NCBI GenBank assembly: GCA_041915365.1
Contig: JAYSBP010000011.1
Location: forward strand, 19,930-83,929
Length of the DNA stretch: 64,000 nt
Reading direction: 5' to 3'
From: UBA6016 sp041915365
GTDB taxonomy: Bacteria; Campylobacterota; Campylobacteria; Campylobacterales; UBA6016
Shown: in pieces, positions 25,103-33,004 of the stretch
Layout: each line of letters begins with the position of its first letter
How positions within the stretch are numbered: the stretch's first letter is position 1
The notes under the pieces: generated by a model
Databases searched by the model: none
Told to the model about the DNA's origin: nothing
The model's input: the letters and a program-made list of their open reading frames with translations, nothing else
Program-made: the position numbers and the translations under genes

Positions 25103-26395
25103 ATGAGTGTTTCAGTAATAGTTATGGCGGCGGGACAAGGTACAAGGATGAAGTCCAAAACGCCGAAAGTCCTTCATAAGCTCTGCGGCAAGCCGATGCT
25201 TTATTATGTCCTTAGAGAGGCCAAAAAGCTAAGCGATGATGTGCAAGTTGTACTCTACCACGAAGCCGAAATGATAAAAGAGGCCGTCCAAAAAGAGTTT
25301 TCGGATGTTGGCTTTTGTATTCAAGACCATGTGAATTTCCCTGGTACTGCCGGCGCCGTGATGGCGGCAAACCCAAAATGTGACAAAGTAATAGTCCTAA
25401 ACGGCGATATGCCGCTGGTATGTGCCGATGCTATAAAACCGTTACTAGAATACGATGCGGATGCTGTGATGTGTGCTATCAATCTCCACAATCCTAGCGG
25501 ATACGGTCGTGTAGTGACGGCTGGTGATGAAGTGGTGAGAATAGTAGAAGAAAAAGACGCTACGGTGGTAGAGAAAAAAATAAACCTTGTAAATGCCGGT
25601 GTGTACGCTTTTGACGCTTCGTTTTTGAAAAGTGCGCTTGCCACGATAGATGCCAATAATGCTCAAAAAGAGTATTACCTCACGGACACCATAGGGTATG
25701 GGGTCAAAAGCGGTAAAAGCGTGAAGTGGATAAGCGTAGCTGAAGAGGAGTTCAAAGGTGTAAACTCCAAGGTAGACCTAGCGCACGCCGAGGAGATAAT
25801 GCTAGACAAAATCCGCCTCAAATGGATGAAAGAGGGTGTGACTATGAGGCTACCGCAAACCATCTATATAGACGACGCCGTAGAGTTCGTCGGTGAGTGC
25901 GAGGTGGAGAGCCACTGCGTCATCAAAGGAAATAGCCGCATAGAGAGAAGCGTCATCAAAGCGGGAAGCGTGATAGAAGACGCCGTGATGATAGACTCTG
26001 ATTGCGGACCGATGGCTAGACTGAGACCAAAGACACAGCTAAAAGGTACACACATAGGCAACTTCGTAGAGTGCAAAAATGCAAGACTTGACGGCGTCAA
26101 AGCAGGACATCTAAGCTATCTGGGCGACTGTACGGCGCAGAGCGGGACAAATATCGGGGCAGGGACAATCACCTGCAACTACGACGGTGTCAAAAAATAC
26201 GAGACCGTAATCGGCAAAAATGTATTCATCGGCTCCGACACACAGCTAGTCGCCCCCGTCACGCTGGAGGACAATACTATGATAGCGGCTGGCACCACGG
26301 TGACCAAAGACGTAGAGAGCGGCTCACTTGCACTTTCACGCACCACACAAAAGAACATCGCAGGGTTTTTTGATAGGTTTTTTGGGAAGAAGTAG
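25103..26395 (+). CDS. glmU: Bifunctional N-acetylglucosamine-1-phosphate uridyltransferase / glucosamine-1-phosphate acetyltransferase
   Basis: Makes UDP-GlcNAc for peptidoglycan and lipopolysaccharide. The N-terminal uridyltransferase domain has MAAGQGTRMKSKTPKVLH, LNGDMPL and the NAGVYAFD block; the C-terminal half is a left-handed beta-helix with hexapeptide repeats (IGNFVECKNARL, CTAQSGTNIGAGTITCNYDG). The true start is the ATG at 25103 with AAAGG seven bases upstream; an upstream in-frame start adds 16 residues without support. Length 430 residues. The gene is divergent from fliP and four bases before an inserted EEP-family gene. Confidence 0.96.
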   Translation: MSVSVIVMAAGQGTRMKSKTPKVLHKLCGKPMLYYVLREAKKLSDDVQVVLYHEAEMIKEAVQKEFSDVGFCIQDHVNFPGTAGAVMAANPKCDKVIVLNGDMPLVCADAIKPLLEYDADAVMCAINLHNPSGYGRVVTAGDEVVRIVEEKDATVVEKKINLVNAGVYAFDASFLKSALATIDANNAQKEYYLTDTIGYGVKSGKSVKWISVAEEEFKGVNSKVDLAHAEEIMLDKIRLKWMKEGVTMRLPQTIYIDDAVEFVGECEVESHCVIKGNSRIERSVIKAGSVIEDAVMIDSDCGPMARLRPKTQLKGTHIGNFVECKNARLDGVKAGHLSYLGDCTAQSGTNIGAGTITCNYDGVKKYETVIGKNVFIGSDTQLVAPVTLEDNTMIAAGTTVTKDVESGSLALSRTTQKNIAGFFDRFFGKK

Positions 26396-26398
26396 AAA

Positions 26399-27127
26399 TT
26401 GAGAGTAGTCTCTTGGAATAGTGCAAAGGCTTTTAGAAACAAATCCAAAAAAGTACTGAAACTAAAGCCTGATGTTGCAGTGGTTTTGGAATGTGAAAAT
26501 CCAGAATTTTGCAAAGACAAAGAGTGGCTTCATGAATTTGGCTCTTATGTTTGGTTTGGCGAAAATAAAAATCAAGGCGTAGCCGTTTTTGTGGCAGACG
26601 GCATTGAAATTGAGCCGTTAGATTGGTTTGATGTAAATATCAAGTTTATTCGACCATTTAAAATAAAAACAAAAAATATTGAGTTTGTGGTTTTGGCTGT
26701 CTGGGCAAATAATGCAGAGTCACCGACTTTTAGGTATATTGGTCAAGTTTGGAAATTTTTGGAAAAATACAAAAATCATTTTTACGGGCTAGATATTTTA
26801 ATGTTAGGCGATTTTAACAGCAACAAACAATGGGACGTGTCTGATAGATGGTGGAATCACACGGATGTAGTAAATATATTGCGTGATTTACAAATAGAGA
26901 GTCTGTATCATTTTAAAAATAGAGTTAAGCAAGGCGAAGAGACGATAAAAACATTTTTTATGCACAAGAAGGCTGAAAAGGGCTATCACATAGACTACTG
27001 TTTTGGCTCAAAAACCTTTCAGGATGAATTAAAAAATTTTGAAATCGGAAAATTTGACGACTGGATAGAATATAGCGACCATTGCCCTTTGATATGTGAT
27101 TTTGATATTAAGCTGGAAAAACAATGA
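26399..27127 (+). CDS. Endonuclease/exonuclease/phosphatase (EEP) family protein
   Basis: A 242-residue soluble hydrolase. The EEP core residues are visible: RVVSWNSA at the start (metal-binding Asn), VLECENPEF (Glu), MLGDFNSNKQWD (catalytic Asp/Asn), YHIDYCF and the final EYSDHCPLICDF (Asp-His). The substrate could be DNA, a phosphoinositide-like lipid or another phosphodiester. The TTG start lies three bases after glmU and the stop overlaps coaBC, yet the DNA is visibly more AT-rich than both flanks. In the order I recall from Campylobacter jejuni, glmU and coaBC are adjacent, so this looks like an inserted gene that has been fitted into the operon. Confidence 0.82.
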   Translation: MRVVSWNSAKAFRNKSKKVLKLKPDVAVVLECENPEFCKDKEWLHEFGSYVWFGENKNQGVAVFVADGIEIEPLDWFDVNIKFIRPFKIKTKNIEFVVLAVWANNAESPTFRYIGQVWKFLEKYKNHFYGLDILMLGDFNSNKQWDVSDRWWNHTDVVNILRDLQIESLYHFKNRVKQGEETIKTFFMHKKAEKGYHIDYCFGSKTFQDELKNFEIGKFDDWIEYSDHCPLICDFDIKLEKQ

Positions 27128-28398
27128 ACTACGAAAACCTCTTAAAAAACAGACGGATAGGGCTAGCCGTCACGGCGTCGGTGTCGATATATAAGGCTTT
27201 GGAGCTAGTGCGACTATATACCAAAGCGGGTGCGGATGTACGGGTCGTGATGAGCGAAGAGGCGAAGAAGTTTATTAGCCCGATAATGTTTGAGAGCTTG
27301 AGCGGTCATGTTGTGCTCCACTCCGAGACTGAGAGCTGGGCTAGCGAGGTGGATGGCGGTGTGAGCAATCACATAGGGCTTGCCAAATGGGCGGAGGTAT
27401 TCGTCGTCGCTCCCGCAAGCGCAAACACGATAGCAAAGCTCGCCAACGCCGTAGCGGACAATCTAATGCTCCAGACCCTGCTTGCAAGCACGTCTCCAAA
27501 GGTGTTAGCTCCTGCGGCAAATACCAATATGATAGAGCACCCAATCACAAAGGCAAACATCAAGATGCTCACCCTTTGCGGCTACGAGATAGTCGATAGC
27601 GTGAGCAAGCTGCTAGCGTGCGGTGACGAGGGCAAAGGCGGACTGGCCGATGTGGAAGATATATTCCTCGCTACAGCTAGGGCATTGATGCGTGAAGAGT
27701 TTTGGGAGTATAGAAACGCCGTTGTTACGGGTGGCGGTACTATGGAGCGTATAGATGACGTGAGATATATCGGCAACTTCTCAAGCGGCAAGATGGCGGA
27801 CGCTCTAGCCGTGGCGCTGTACGTGAGGGGTGCGGATGTAAGGCTAGTTAGCCAGAAAAGCTCTCTAAGCTCAGCTGTAATCAAAAAAATAGGTTTTGAG
27901 AGTGGGGCTGAGCTAAAAGCTAGACTTGAGAGTCTGATGGAAGGGGCGAAACTCCCCAAATCTACAGCTCCAAGTCTGCTGACAAGCGAGCCAGTAAGAC
28001 CAGTGTCCAAAGAGCCATATCTCTTCATGGCGGCGGCGGTAGGAGACTTCGCCCCTGCCATAAAAGCGGACGGCAAGATAAAAAAAGAGGACAAAGATGC
28101 GCTCTCTTTGGAGCTGGCAAAAACCGTCGATATAGTAGGTAGTCTGAAAAAAGACGGGATAAAAACAGTAACTTTCAAGGCCGAGATGGATGGCAAAAAC
28201 AGTCTCAAAAACGCCAAAAAAGCGTTAGAAGACAAAGGCGTGGACGCCGTGTGTCTGAATGTGCTGGGCGGCGATATAAATTTTGGCTCCGACGAAAACG
28301 AAGTGACGATAGTGGACAAAAACGGCGAAACGCAAATACAAAAAGCGGACAAGCTAGGCGTCGCCTTGAAAATACTAGAAGGTGTAAAAAAGCTATGA
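27124..28398 (+). CDS. coaBC: Bifunctional phosphopantothenoylcysteine synthetase/decarboxylase
   Basis: Catalyses two steps of coenzyme A synthesis. The N-terminal flavin-dependent CoaC domain has the catalytic histidine in NHIGLAKWAE, the FMN-binding PASANTIAKLANAVADNL and the substrate-binding LACGDEGKGGLAD. The CoaB domain begins with VTGGGTMERIDDVRYIGNFSSGKM and later has AAAVGDFAPA. Between these, at about residues 276-300, lies a Pro/Ser/Lys-rich insertion that CoaB proteins do not normally show. It overlaps the EEP gene by four bases and the next gene by four bases, so all three are coupled. Confidence 0.95.
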   Translation: MNYENLLKNRRIGLAVTASVSIYKALELVRLYTKAGADVRVVMSEEAKKFISPIMFESLSGHVVLHSETESWASEVDGGVSNHIGLAKWAEVFVVAPASANTIAKLANAVADNLMLQTLLASTSPKVLAPAANTNMIEHPITKANIKMLTLCGYEIVDSVSKLLACGDEGKGGLADVEDIFLATARALMREEFWEYRNAVVTGGGTMERIDDVRYIGNFSSGKMADALAVALYVRGADVRLVSQKSSLSSAVIKKIGFESGAELKARLESLMEGAKLPKSTAPSLLTSEPVRPVSKEPYLFMAAAVGDFAPAIKADGKIKKEDKDALSLELAKTVDIVGSLKKDGIKTVTFKAEMDGKNSLKNAKKALEDKGVDAVCLNVLGGDINFGSDENEVTIVDKNGETQIQKADKLGVALKILEGVKKL

Positions 28399-30125
28399 TA
28401 GAAGGGCTAAAGGGTGCTGCGGTACTAAAAGACATATCTGCCCTTGCCCAAAATCTGGAAAAAAAGATTGGGCTTCCCGTGAGCGTGGAGGCTTTGCAAA
28501 AACTACTAGAGACAAAAGACGGCTACAAATATCTAGCAAATATAGACGGCAAACTAACGGAAATTCTCTCCAAACAAGAGCTTGATACGGGGGTGAAGTA
28601 TTGGGCGGATGGCGTGAAAAATCAGATGAACAATACTTTGACACTCGAAAATCTAGTCCAAAAACCGCATATATTGCAAAGCGAGATTTTTAACTCAGGT
28701 ACTCTCTCAAAAGTCCTCGGATTTGATAAGCTAGTCGAAGTGGTCAAAGCAGAAATGGCAAAAATACTCACTTCATCCGAGCAAGATACGGATACAGAGG
28801 CCAAACCAACCCAACAAACAACCACGCAACAAACAGCAAACAAGAATGCACCAGAGGCGATAAGGCTCGTAGCGGCCGAAACTCAGCTATCAAAACCGCT
28901 CGGTGAGCAGACGACGCAGAGCGTAAAAACTGACGAGCCAAAGCAAACGCAACAACCTATGCCGACGCAAAAAGATACTCCAAAAACAGAGCCGCAAAAA
29001 GTATCCGCACAAGAGGCAACGAGCGCAAAGAGTGAGGTGATAACACTCAAAGAAATAGTACTAAAAGAGCTAAAAGCCGCCGTAAGTTCGTCTGCCCAAG
29101 CGACTACCGTCACACCGCAAAGCGCAAAAGAAGAGCCGAGAGCGACGAAAAGCGTACAGCAAGATAGTGCCCAAAAAAGCGAAACTCCAAAAGAGGCACA
29201 AAAAGATGTCGCAACGCAAAGGGCATCGGAGAAGCTGAGTGGAGAGACGCTAAGGGATAAGCTAAGAGAGTTCAAAAATATAATGGCGAGTCACCCTAGC
29301 ATACCGAGCAAGGCGGAGGCAGAGAGGGCGAAAACAGATATTTTGCCAATGCAAAAAGAGCAAAAAACCACCGCTCACGAGGGCGTGACGGAGGCAACAA
29401 AAAGCGAGAATCTAGAAAAGTTGCTCGCCGTGCTATCTCAAAATTTTGAGGGAGTGCCAAAAAATCTGCTTCAAGAGACGGCGCAAAAGATAGCCGACTT
29501 GATATTTGGCAAACTCCCGGAGAGTGAAGCGGATGACACTGTGCTAAAAGCTCTTGAGCATCTGGAAAAACAACTTGACAAGAAAGAGGCGGTAATCGGA
29601 GCCGGCAAAAAGACTACTACGCCTTCAGAGCAAAGCGTTGAGGAAGAGACCGTAAGTAAGCAAGCGTCAAATGAAAAAGAGGCGGAGAACGCCGCAAGTC
29701 AAAAAACAGACAATCCAGCCTCAAAGCTTAAGACGCAACTGCTAGAAGAGTTGGCAAAAGTCAGTTCCAAAAATGATTTTCAGATACTCTCTCAGGTGGC
29801 GATGTCGCTAAACAAAGAGGTTTTTACGTTTGTGCTTGAAGATAAGGGTGTGCTGCAGTTCAAGAAACAAGGTAGCAAGGAGTTAAACGCCAAATGGATA
29901 GAATTTTATAGCGCTTTTGAGACTTTGGGGCCTGTCAGCGGCGAGATTTCGCACTTTGATGGCAACACTTCGCTGGCTTTAAATGTCGAATTTGAAAGCA
30001 CATATAATTTTTTGAAAGAAAATCTAAAAGACCTCTCATTTTTTGACCACAAAAATGTCTCCATTATGCGTGGAATCAAAGAGATTGTGGAGATAAGAGC
30101 CTCTTTTTTGGATACTACGGGATAA
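28395..30125 (+). CDS. Long low-complexity protein with possible FliK-like C-terminus
   Basis: A 576-residue soluble protein. The ATG at 28395 overlaps the coaBC stop; a longer frame begins inside coaBC and is rejected. Residues 1-125 are helical. A long Gln/Thr/Lys/Glu-rich linker follows (about 130-440), probably disordered. The last 115 residues are compact: NDFQILSQVAMSLNKEVFTF, then a segment with FETLGPVSGEISHF and SLALNVEFESTYNFLKENL. A disordered body ending in a small beta-rich domain is the layout of flagellar hook-length control proteins (FliK), and the final block resembles the FliK C-terminal pattern, but the match is weak. I recall an uncharacterised gene between coaBC and uppS in Campylobacter jejuni. 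Confidence 0.55.
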   Translation: MIEGLKGAAVLKDISALAQNLEKKIGLPVSVEALQKLLETKDGYKYLANIDGKLTEILSKQELDTGVKYWADGVKNQMNNTLTLENLVQKPHILQSEIFNSGTLSKVLGFDKLVEVVKAEMAKILTSSEQDTDTEAKPTQQTTTQQTANKNAPEAIRLVAAETQLSKPLGEQTTQSVKTDEPKQTQQPMPTQKDTPKTEPQKVSAQEATSAKSEVITLKEIVLKELKAAVSSSAQATTVTPQSAKEEPRATKSVQQDSAQKSETPKEAQKDVATQRASEKLSGETLRDKLREFKNIMASHPSIPSKAEAERAKTDILPMQKEQKTTAHEGVTEATKSENLEKLLAVLSQNFEGVPKNLLQETAQKIADLIFGKLPESEADDTVLKALEHLEKQLDKKEAVIGAGKKTTTPSEQSVEEETVSKQASNEKEAENAASQKTDNPASKLKTQLLEELAKVSSKNDFQILSQVAMSLNKEVFTFVLEDKGVLQFKKQGSKELNAKWIEFYSAFETLGPVSGEISHFDGNTSLALNVEFESTYNFLKENLKDLSFFDHKNVSIMRGIKEIVEIRASFLDTTG

Positions 30126-30134
30126 GGATAATTT

Positions 30135-31490
30135 TTGAGATATGCTTTACCGCTAACGATTGCGACTTTTGTTGTCGGGTTTTTGTTTAACTTTTATTTT
30201 CCGCTTTATACGGATGAAGCATATTACTGGCTTTGGAGTAAACACCTCGATACAGGCTATCTCGACCATCCGCCGGTTACGGCGTTTGTCATTTGGATTA
30301 CGACGCTACTCGGAGACTATGGGTGGAGCGTCAAACTCGCCGCTCTTGCGTGCTACGCCATATCTGCATATTTTTTGTTTTTGCTTGCAAGAAGAGCATA
30401 TGGAAAAGACGTCGGCATAATATCAACCCTCATTTTCTCTCTATCCCCCGCCGTAACTGTCGGTATGAGCATTATGACTCCAGATGCGCCGCTTACGCTT
30501 TTTTGGACGATATCGCTTTATTATGCCTATAAAATTTTGTTTGAGAGCTCAAAAGTATCTGATTTTGTGATACTAGGCATATTAGTAGGCCTTTCTATGG
30601 CCTCCAAATACACTGCGGCCTTGTTGGTTATTTTTATCGTGCTCTATGTCGTAGTCAAAAAATGGCGTATGCTACTTGACAAAAAAAGCTGGCTTATTCC
30701 AATCGTCTCTATCGTGGTATTTTCCCCTGTTGTTTGGTGGAACTATAAGCATGAGTGGCTCGGTTTTGGATTTCAGCTATCAAGAGCCATCCTAAAACCA
30801 AATCCTCTGCAAGGTTTTGGTGAGTTTTTTGGTGGTTTGTTTGCTATTTTCTCTCCTGTTTTTATGGGGTTTTTGGTGTATGGGTTGTTCAAGTGGCGAA
30901 CTTATGATGACAAAGAGAAGTTTTTTGCAACTATAACATACGGTGTTTTGGGCTTTTTTATATACAAATCATTTTTTGGACATATGGAGCTTAATTGGGC
31001 AGCTCCGGCGTTCATAGGCGGTTCTATATTGGTTGCGCTTAGGATACGAAATTATCGTAAGCTTTTTGTATCTGGCGTAGCGATAGCGGTTATTTTGGGG
31101 CTTGTTATACGATTTCCATTTTTGTTTGGATTGCAAGGTGCGGCAAATCCGCATCAAAGAGTCTTTGGCTATGCCGAGGCGGCGCAGAGGGTGAAAGAGC
31201 TAAAAAATACGGATGATGCCGTAATGAGCGACCACCTGACTAATGCCTCTATTCTTTGGTTTTATATAGGTGCTCCAGTCACGATACCAACAGACAGTAG
31301 AATGAGCGCTTTTGATTTCTGGGGTCTTGGAGCTAAAGCACCGTTGAAAAAAGGGATTTATATGAGCCGAAGCGATGAAACGGAAGCGCTAAAAAAAATA
31401 TACGGCAACGTTGAACTCGTCGAAAAATTTGAAGCAAAAAAAGATGGCTTCAAAAATGTTGAATTTTATATTTTTAGGGTTACCCCCTAG
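30135..31490 (+). CDS. GT39/GT83-like membrane glycosyltransferase (ArnT/PMT type)
   Basis: A 451-residue polytopic membrane protein. The family signature lies at the N-terminus: FPLYTDEAYYWLWSKHL (catalytic Asp-Glu in the first periplasmic loop) followed by GYLDHPPVTAF. About eleven hydrophobic helices follow, then a soluble C-terminal segment. Such enzymes move a sugar from a polyprenyl-phosphate donor to a protein or lipid on the periplasmic face. Start is TTG with ATAAGGATAA upstream. It is the first of three related transferases in this interval and is closest in pattern to the copy at 38094. The acceptor is unknown. Confidence 0.82.
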   Translation: MRYALPLTIATFVVGFLFNFYFPLYTDEAYYWLWSKHLDTGYLDHPPVTAFVIWITTLLGDYGWSVKLAALACYAISAYFLFLLARRAYGKDVGIISTLIFSLSPAVTVGMSIMTPDAPLTLFWTISLYYAYKILFESSKVSDFVILGILVGLSMASKYTAALLVIFIVLYVVVKKWRMLLDKKSWLIPIVSIVVFSPVVWWNYKHEWLGFGFQLSRAILKPNPLQGFGEFFGGLFAIFSPVFMGFLVYGLFKWRTYDDKEKFFATITYGVLGFFIYKSFFGHMELNWAAPAFIGGSILVALRIRNYRKLFVSGVAIAVILGLVIRFPFLFGLQGAANPHQRVFGYAEAAQRVKELKNTDDAVMSDHLTNASILWFYIGAPVTIPTDSRMSAFDFWGLGAKAPLKKGIYMSRSDETEALKKIYGNVELVEKFEAKKDGFKNVEFYIFRVTP

Positions 31491-31625
31491 ATGATACTTT
31501 GGGTTGAATTTGTCATAGTCCTGCTCATATCCGCAATGACTATAGTTGGGATAATGGAGTATATAAAAATCGCTAGACTGGCGTTTCAAAAACTTTTTAA
31601 AAACCGCAAAAGACGGCAGATATGA
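31491..31625 (+). CDS. 44-residue membrane protein coupled to flanking genes
   Basis: A short gene with one membrane helix (residues 4-22, WVEFVIVLLISAMTIVGIM) and a basic tail (KLFKNRKRRQI). The ATG follows the previous stop without a gap and its own stop overlaps the next start (ATGA). That tight fit, rather than homology, supports it. It could be a small accessory subunit or a translational link between the glycosyltransferase and the glycosidase-like protein. Confidence 0.55.
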   Translation: MILWVEFVIVLLISAMTIVGIMEYIKIARLAFQKLFKNRKRRQI

Positions 31626-33001
31626 TTATATTGAGACTGCTTTGGAAGTTGTTTCGATTCGTCTCATTTTTGTTTGTTACGATAGTTGCTATTTTTTATT
31701 TTGTCGTGCCAGATATCGTATATAGTAGATACGGCGGTAAAGAGATTATTTCTTCACTCCATCCAAAGTGGTTGTTAAGCGATCAGCCAGATATTCTTCG
31801 TATTCCAAAAGAGCAAAAAAACATACTGTATATGACTCAGGCGGATATGTTTATCGAGATGGCATACTGCAATATCATACACTTTCCATCTCTTGTGGCG
31901 AACTATCTTTTTTCAAAAGGAGATAGCGATACCGTATCAGAAAACTATTTTGGAATGAGTATAGACCCTTGTAAAAACGACGTAGGAGTCATAGTCGAAA
32001 AACTCCAAGAACTTGGTGTAAAAAGCGTCCTTTTACGGATAAATTACAAAAGGGATTTATTTGTCTCCGACGAGTACAGAAAAATCAAAGAAGCGGTTGG
32101 CTTGCTTCACGCCAAAGGGTATGATGTGCTTTTGGTGTTGGCTCAAAATAGAGATAGTTTTGAAGCCGGAGCTGATTTGGACTTGTATTTTAAGACGATA
32201 TTTTCTGATTTTAGAGGCAAGGCAAACGAGTATCAAATAGGGGAGACGATTAATCGTCCAAAATGGGGCGTAATCAGAAAAGGGGAGTATGAAAGATTTT
32301 ACGCTACGGCTAAAAAATATAGAGATGCCATAGACAAAAATGCAAAACTGATAGCTCCTTCCGTCATAGACTTTGAGTGGCTTTATGCTACATATTTTTC
32401 AAAGACCATAGGGGACTACGATATTCTAAACTCCCTTTTGTATGTCGACAGGGTGCATCAACCTGAAAACGAACAAGACGGTTTTGACACTATGGACAAA
32501 ATAGCCCTAATGAGAGCAGTGGATACGAGCAAAAAGTTTTATATTACAGAATTTAATTGGCCTCTATCAAATACTGGCGATTATAAGCCGACAAGCGAAA
32601 AAGAGGCCGTGAGTGAAGAGCTACACGCTATGTATAATATAAGGTATTTACTCACAACGATTGGTTCAAAGAAGGTTGATAAGGTTTATTATTGGCAGTT
32701 ATATGCCAAGGGATACGGGCTAATAGACCATATGGATATGAAGGACAAACCGTCTTTTGCGGCGTACAAAACAATCATAAGTCTATTTGGAAATACGAGG
32801 ACTTCTTCGTATGCAAAATCAGCAAACTGCTACTCGCTCAAATCTATGAAAAATGGGAAAACCGTAGAAGCAAAATGGTGCAAGGATGAAGCTAGAGTGG
32901 TGTTAAAAAAAGAGTCAAAATACCGTTATCTCGATGTGTATGGCAATGACTTTACGGGTGACACTGTTGGCGGCTCGCCGATATATGTAATAGAGAAGTA
33001 G
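31622..33001 (+). CDS. Membrane-anchored glycoside-hydrolase-like protein (clan A type)
   Basis: A 459-residue protein with an uncleaved N-terminal anchor (about 10-31) and a large periplasmic part that looks like a TIM barrel. QIGETINRPKWG (Glu208) and YITEFNWPLS (Glu310) sit where clan GH-A enzymes have their acid/base and nucleophile glutamates, and the strand VKSVLLRINY is typical of the barrel start. A C-terminal beta region (about 385-459) follows. It may trim a surface glycan made by the neighbouring transferases. I cannot assign a numbered family; GH39- and GH5-like proteins are the nearest in pattern. Confidence 0.6.
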   Translation: MIILRLLWKLFRFVSFLFVTIVAIFYFVVPDIVYSRYGGKEIISSLHPKWLLSDQPDILRIPKEQKNILYMTQADMFIEMAYCNIIHFPSLVANYLFSKGDSDTVSENYFGMSIDPCKNDVGVIVEKLQELGVKSVLLRINYKRDLFVSDEYRKIKEAVGLLHAKGYDVLLVLAQNRDSFEAGADLDLYFKTIFSDFRGKANEYQIGETINRPKWGVIRKGEYERFYATAKKYRDAIDKNAKLIAPSVIDFEWLYATYFSKTIGDYDILNSLLYVDRVHQPENEQDGFDTMDKIALMRAVDTSKKFYITEFNWPLSNTGDYKPTSEKEAVSEELHAMYNIRYLLTTIGSKKVDKVYYWQLYAKGYGLIDHMDMKDKPSFAAYKTIISLFGNTRTSSYAKSANCYSLKSMKNGKTVEAKWCKDEARVVLKKESKYRYLDVYGNDFTGDTVGGSPIYVIEK

Positions 33002-33004
33002 CCT

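Noticed and set aside
27582..28352. Minus-strand frame of 256 codons opposite coaBC
   Set aside because: Ser/Leu-rich shadow of the coaBC coding sequence with no recognisable domain; coaBC motifs are clear on the plus strand.
28251..28394. Upstream extension of the FliK-like gene inside coaBC
   Set aside because: The extra 48 residues lie wholly within coaBC in another frame and are Arg/Lys-rich nonsense; ATG 28395 overlaps the coaBC stop exactly as other junctions here do.
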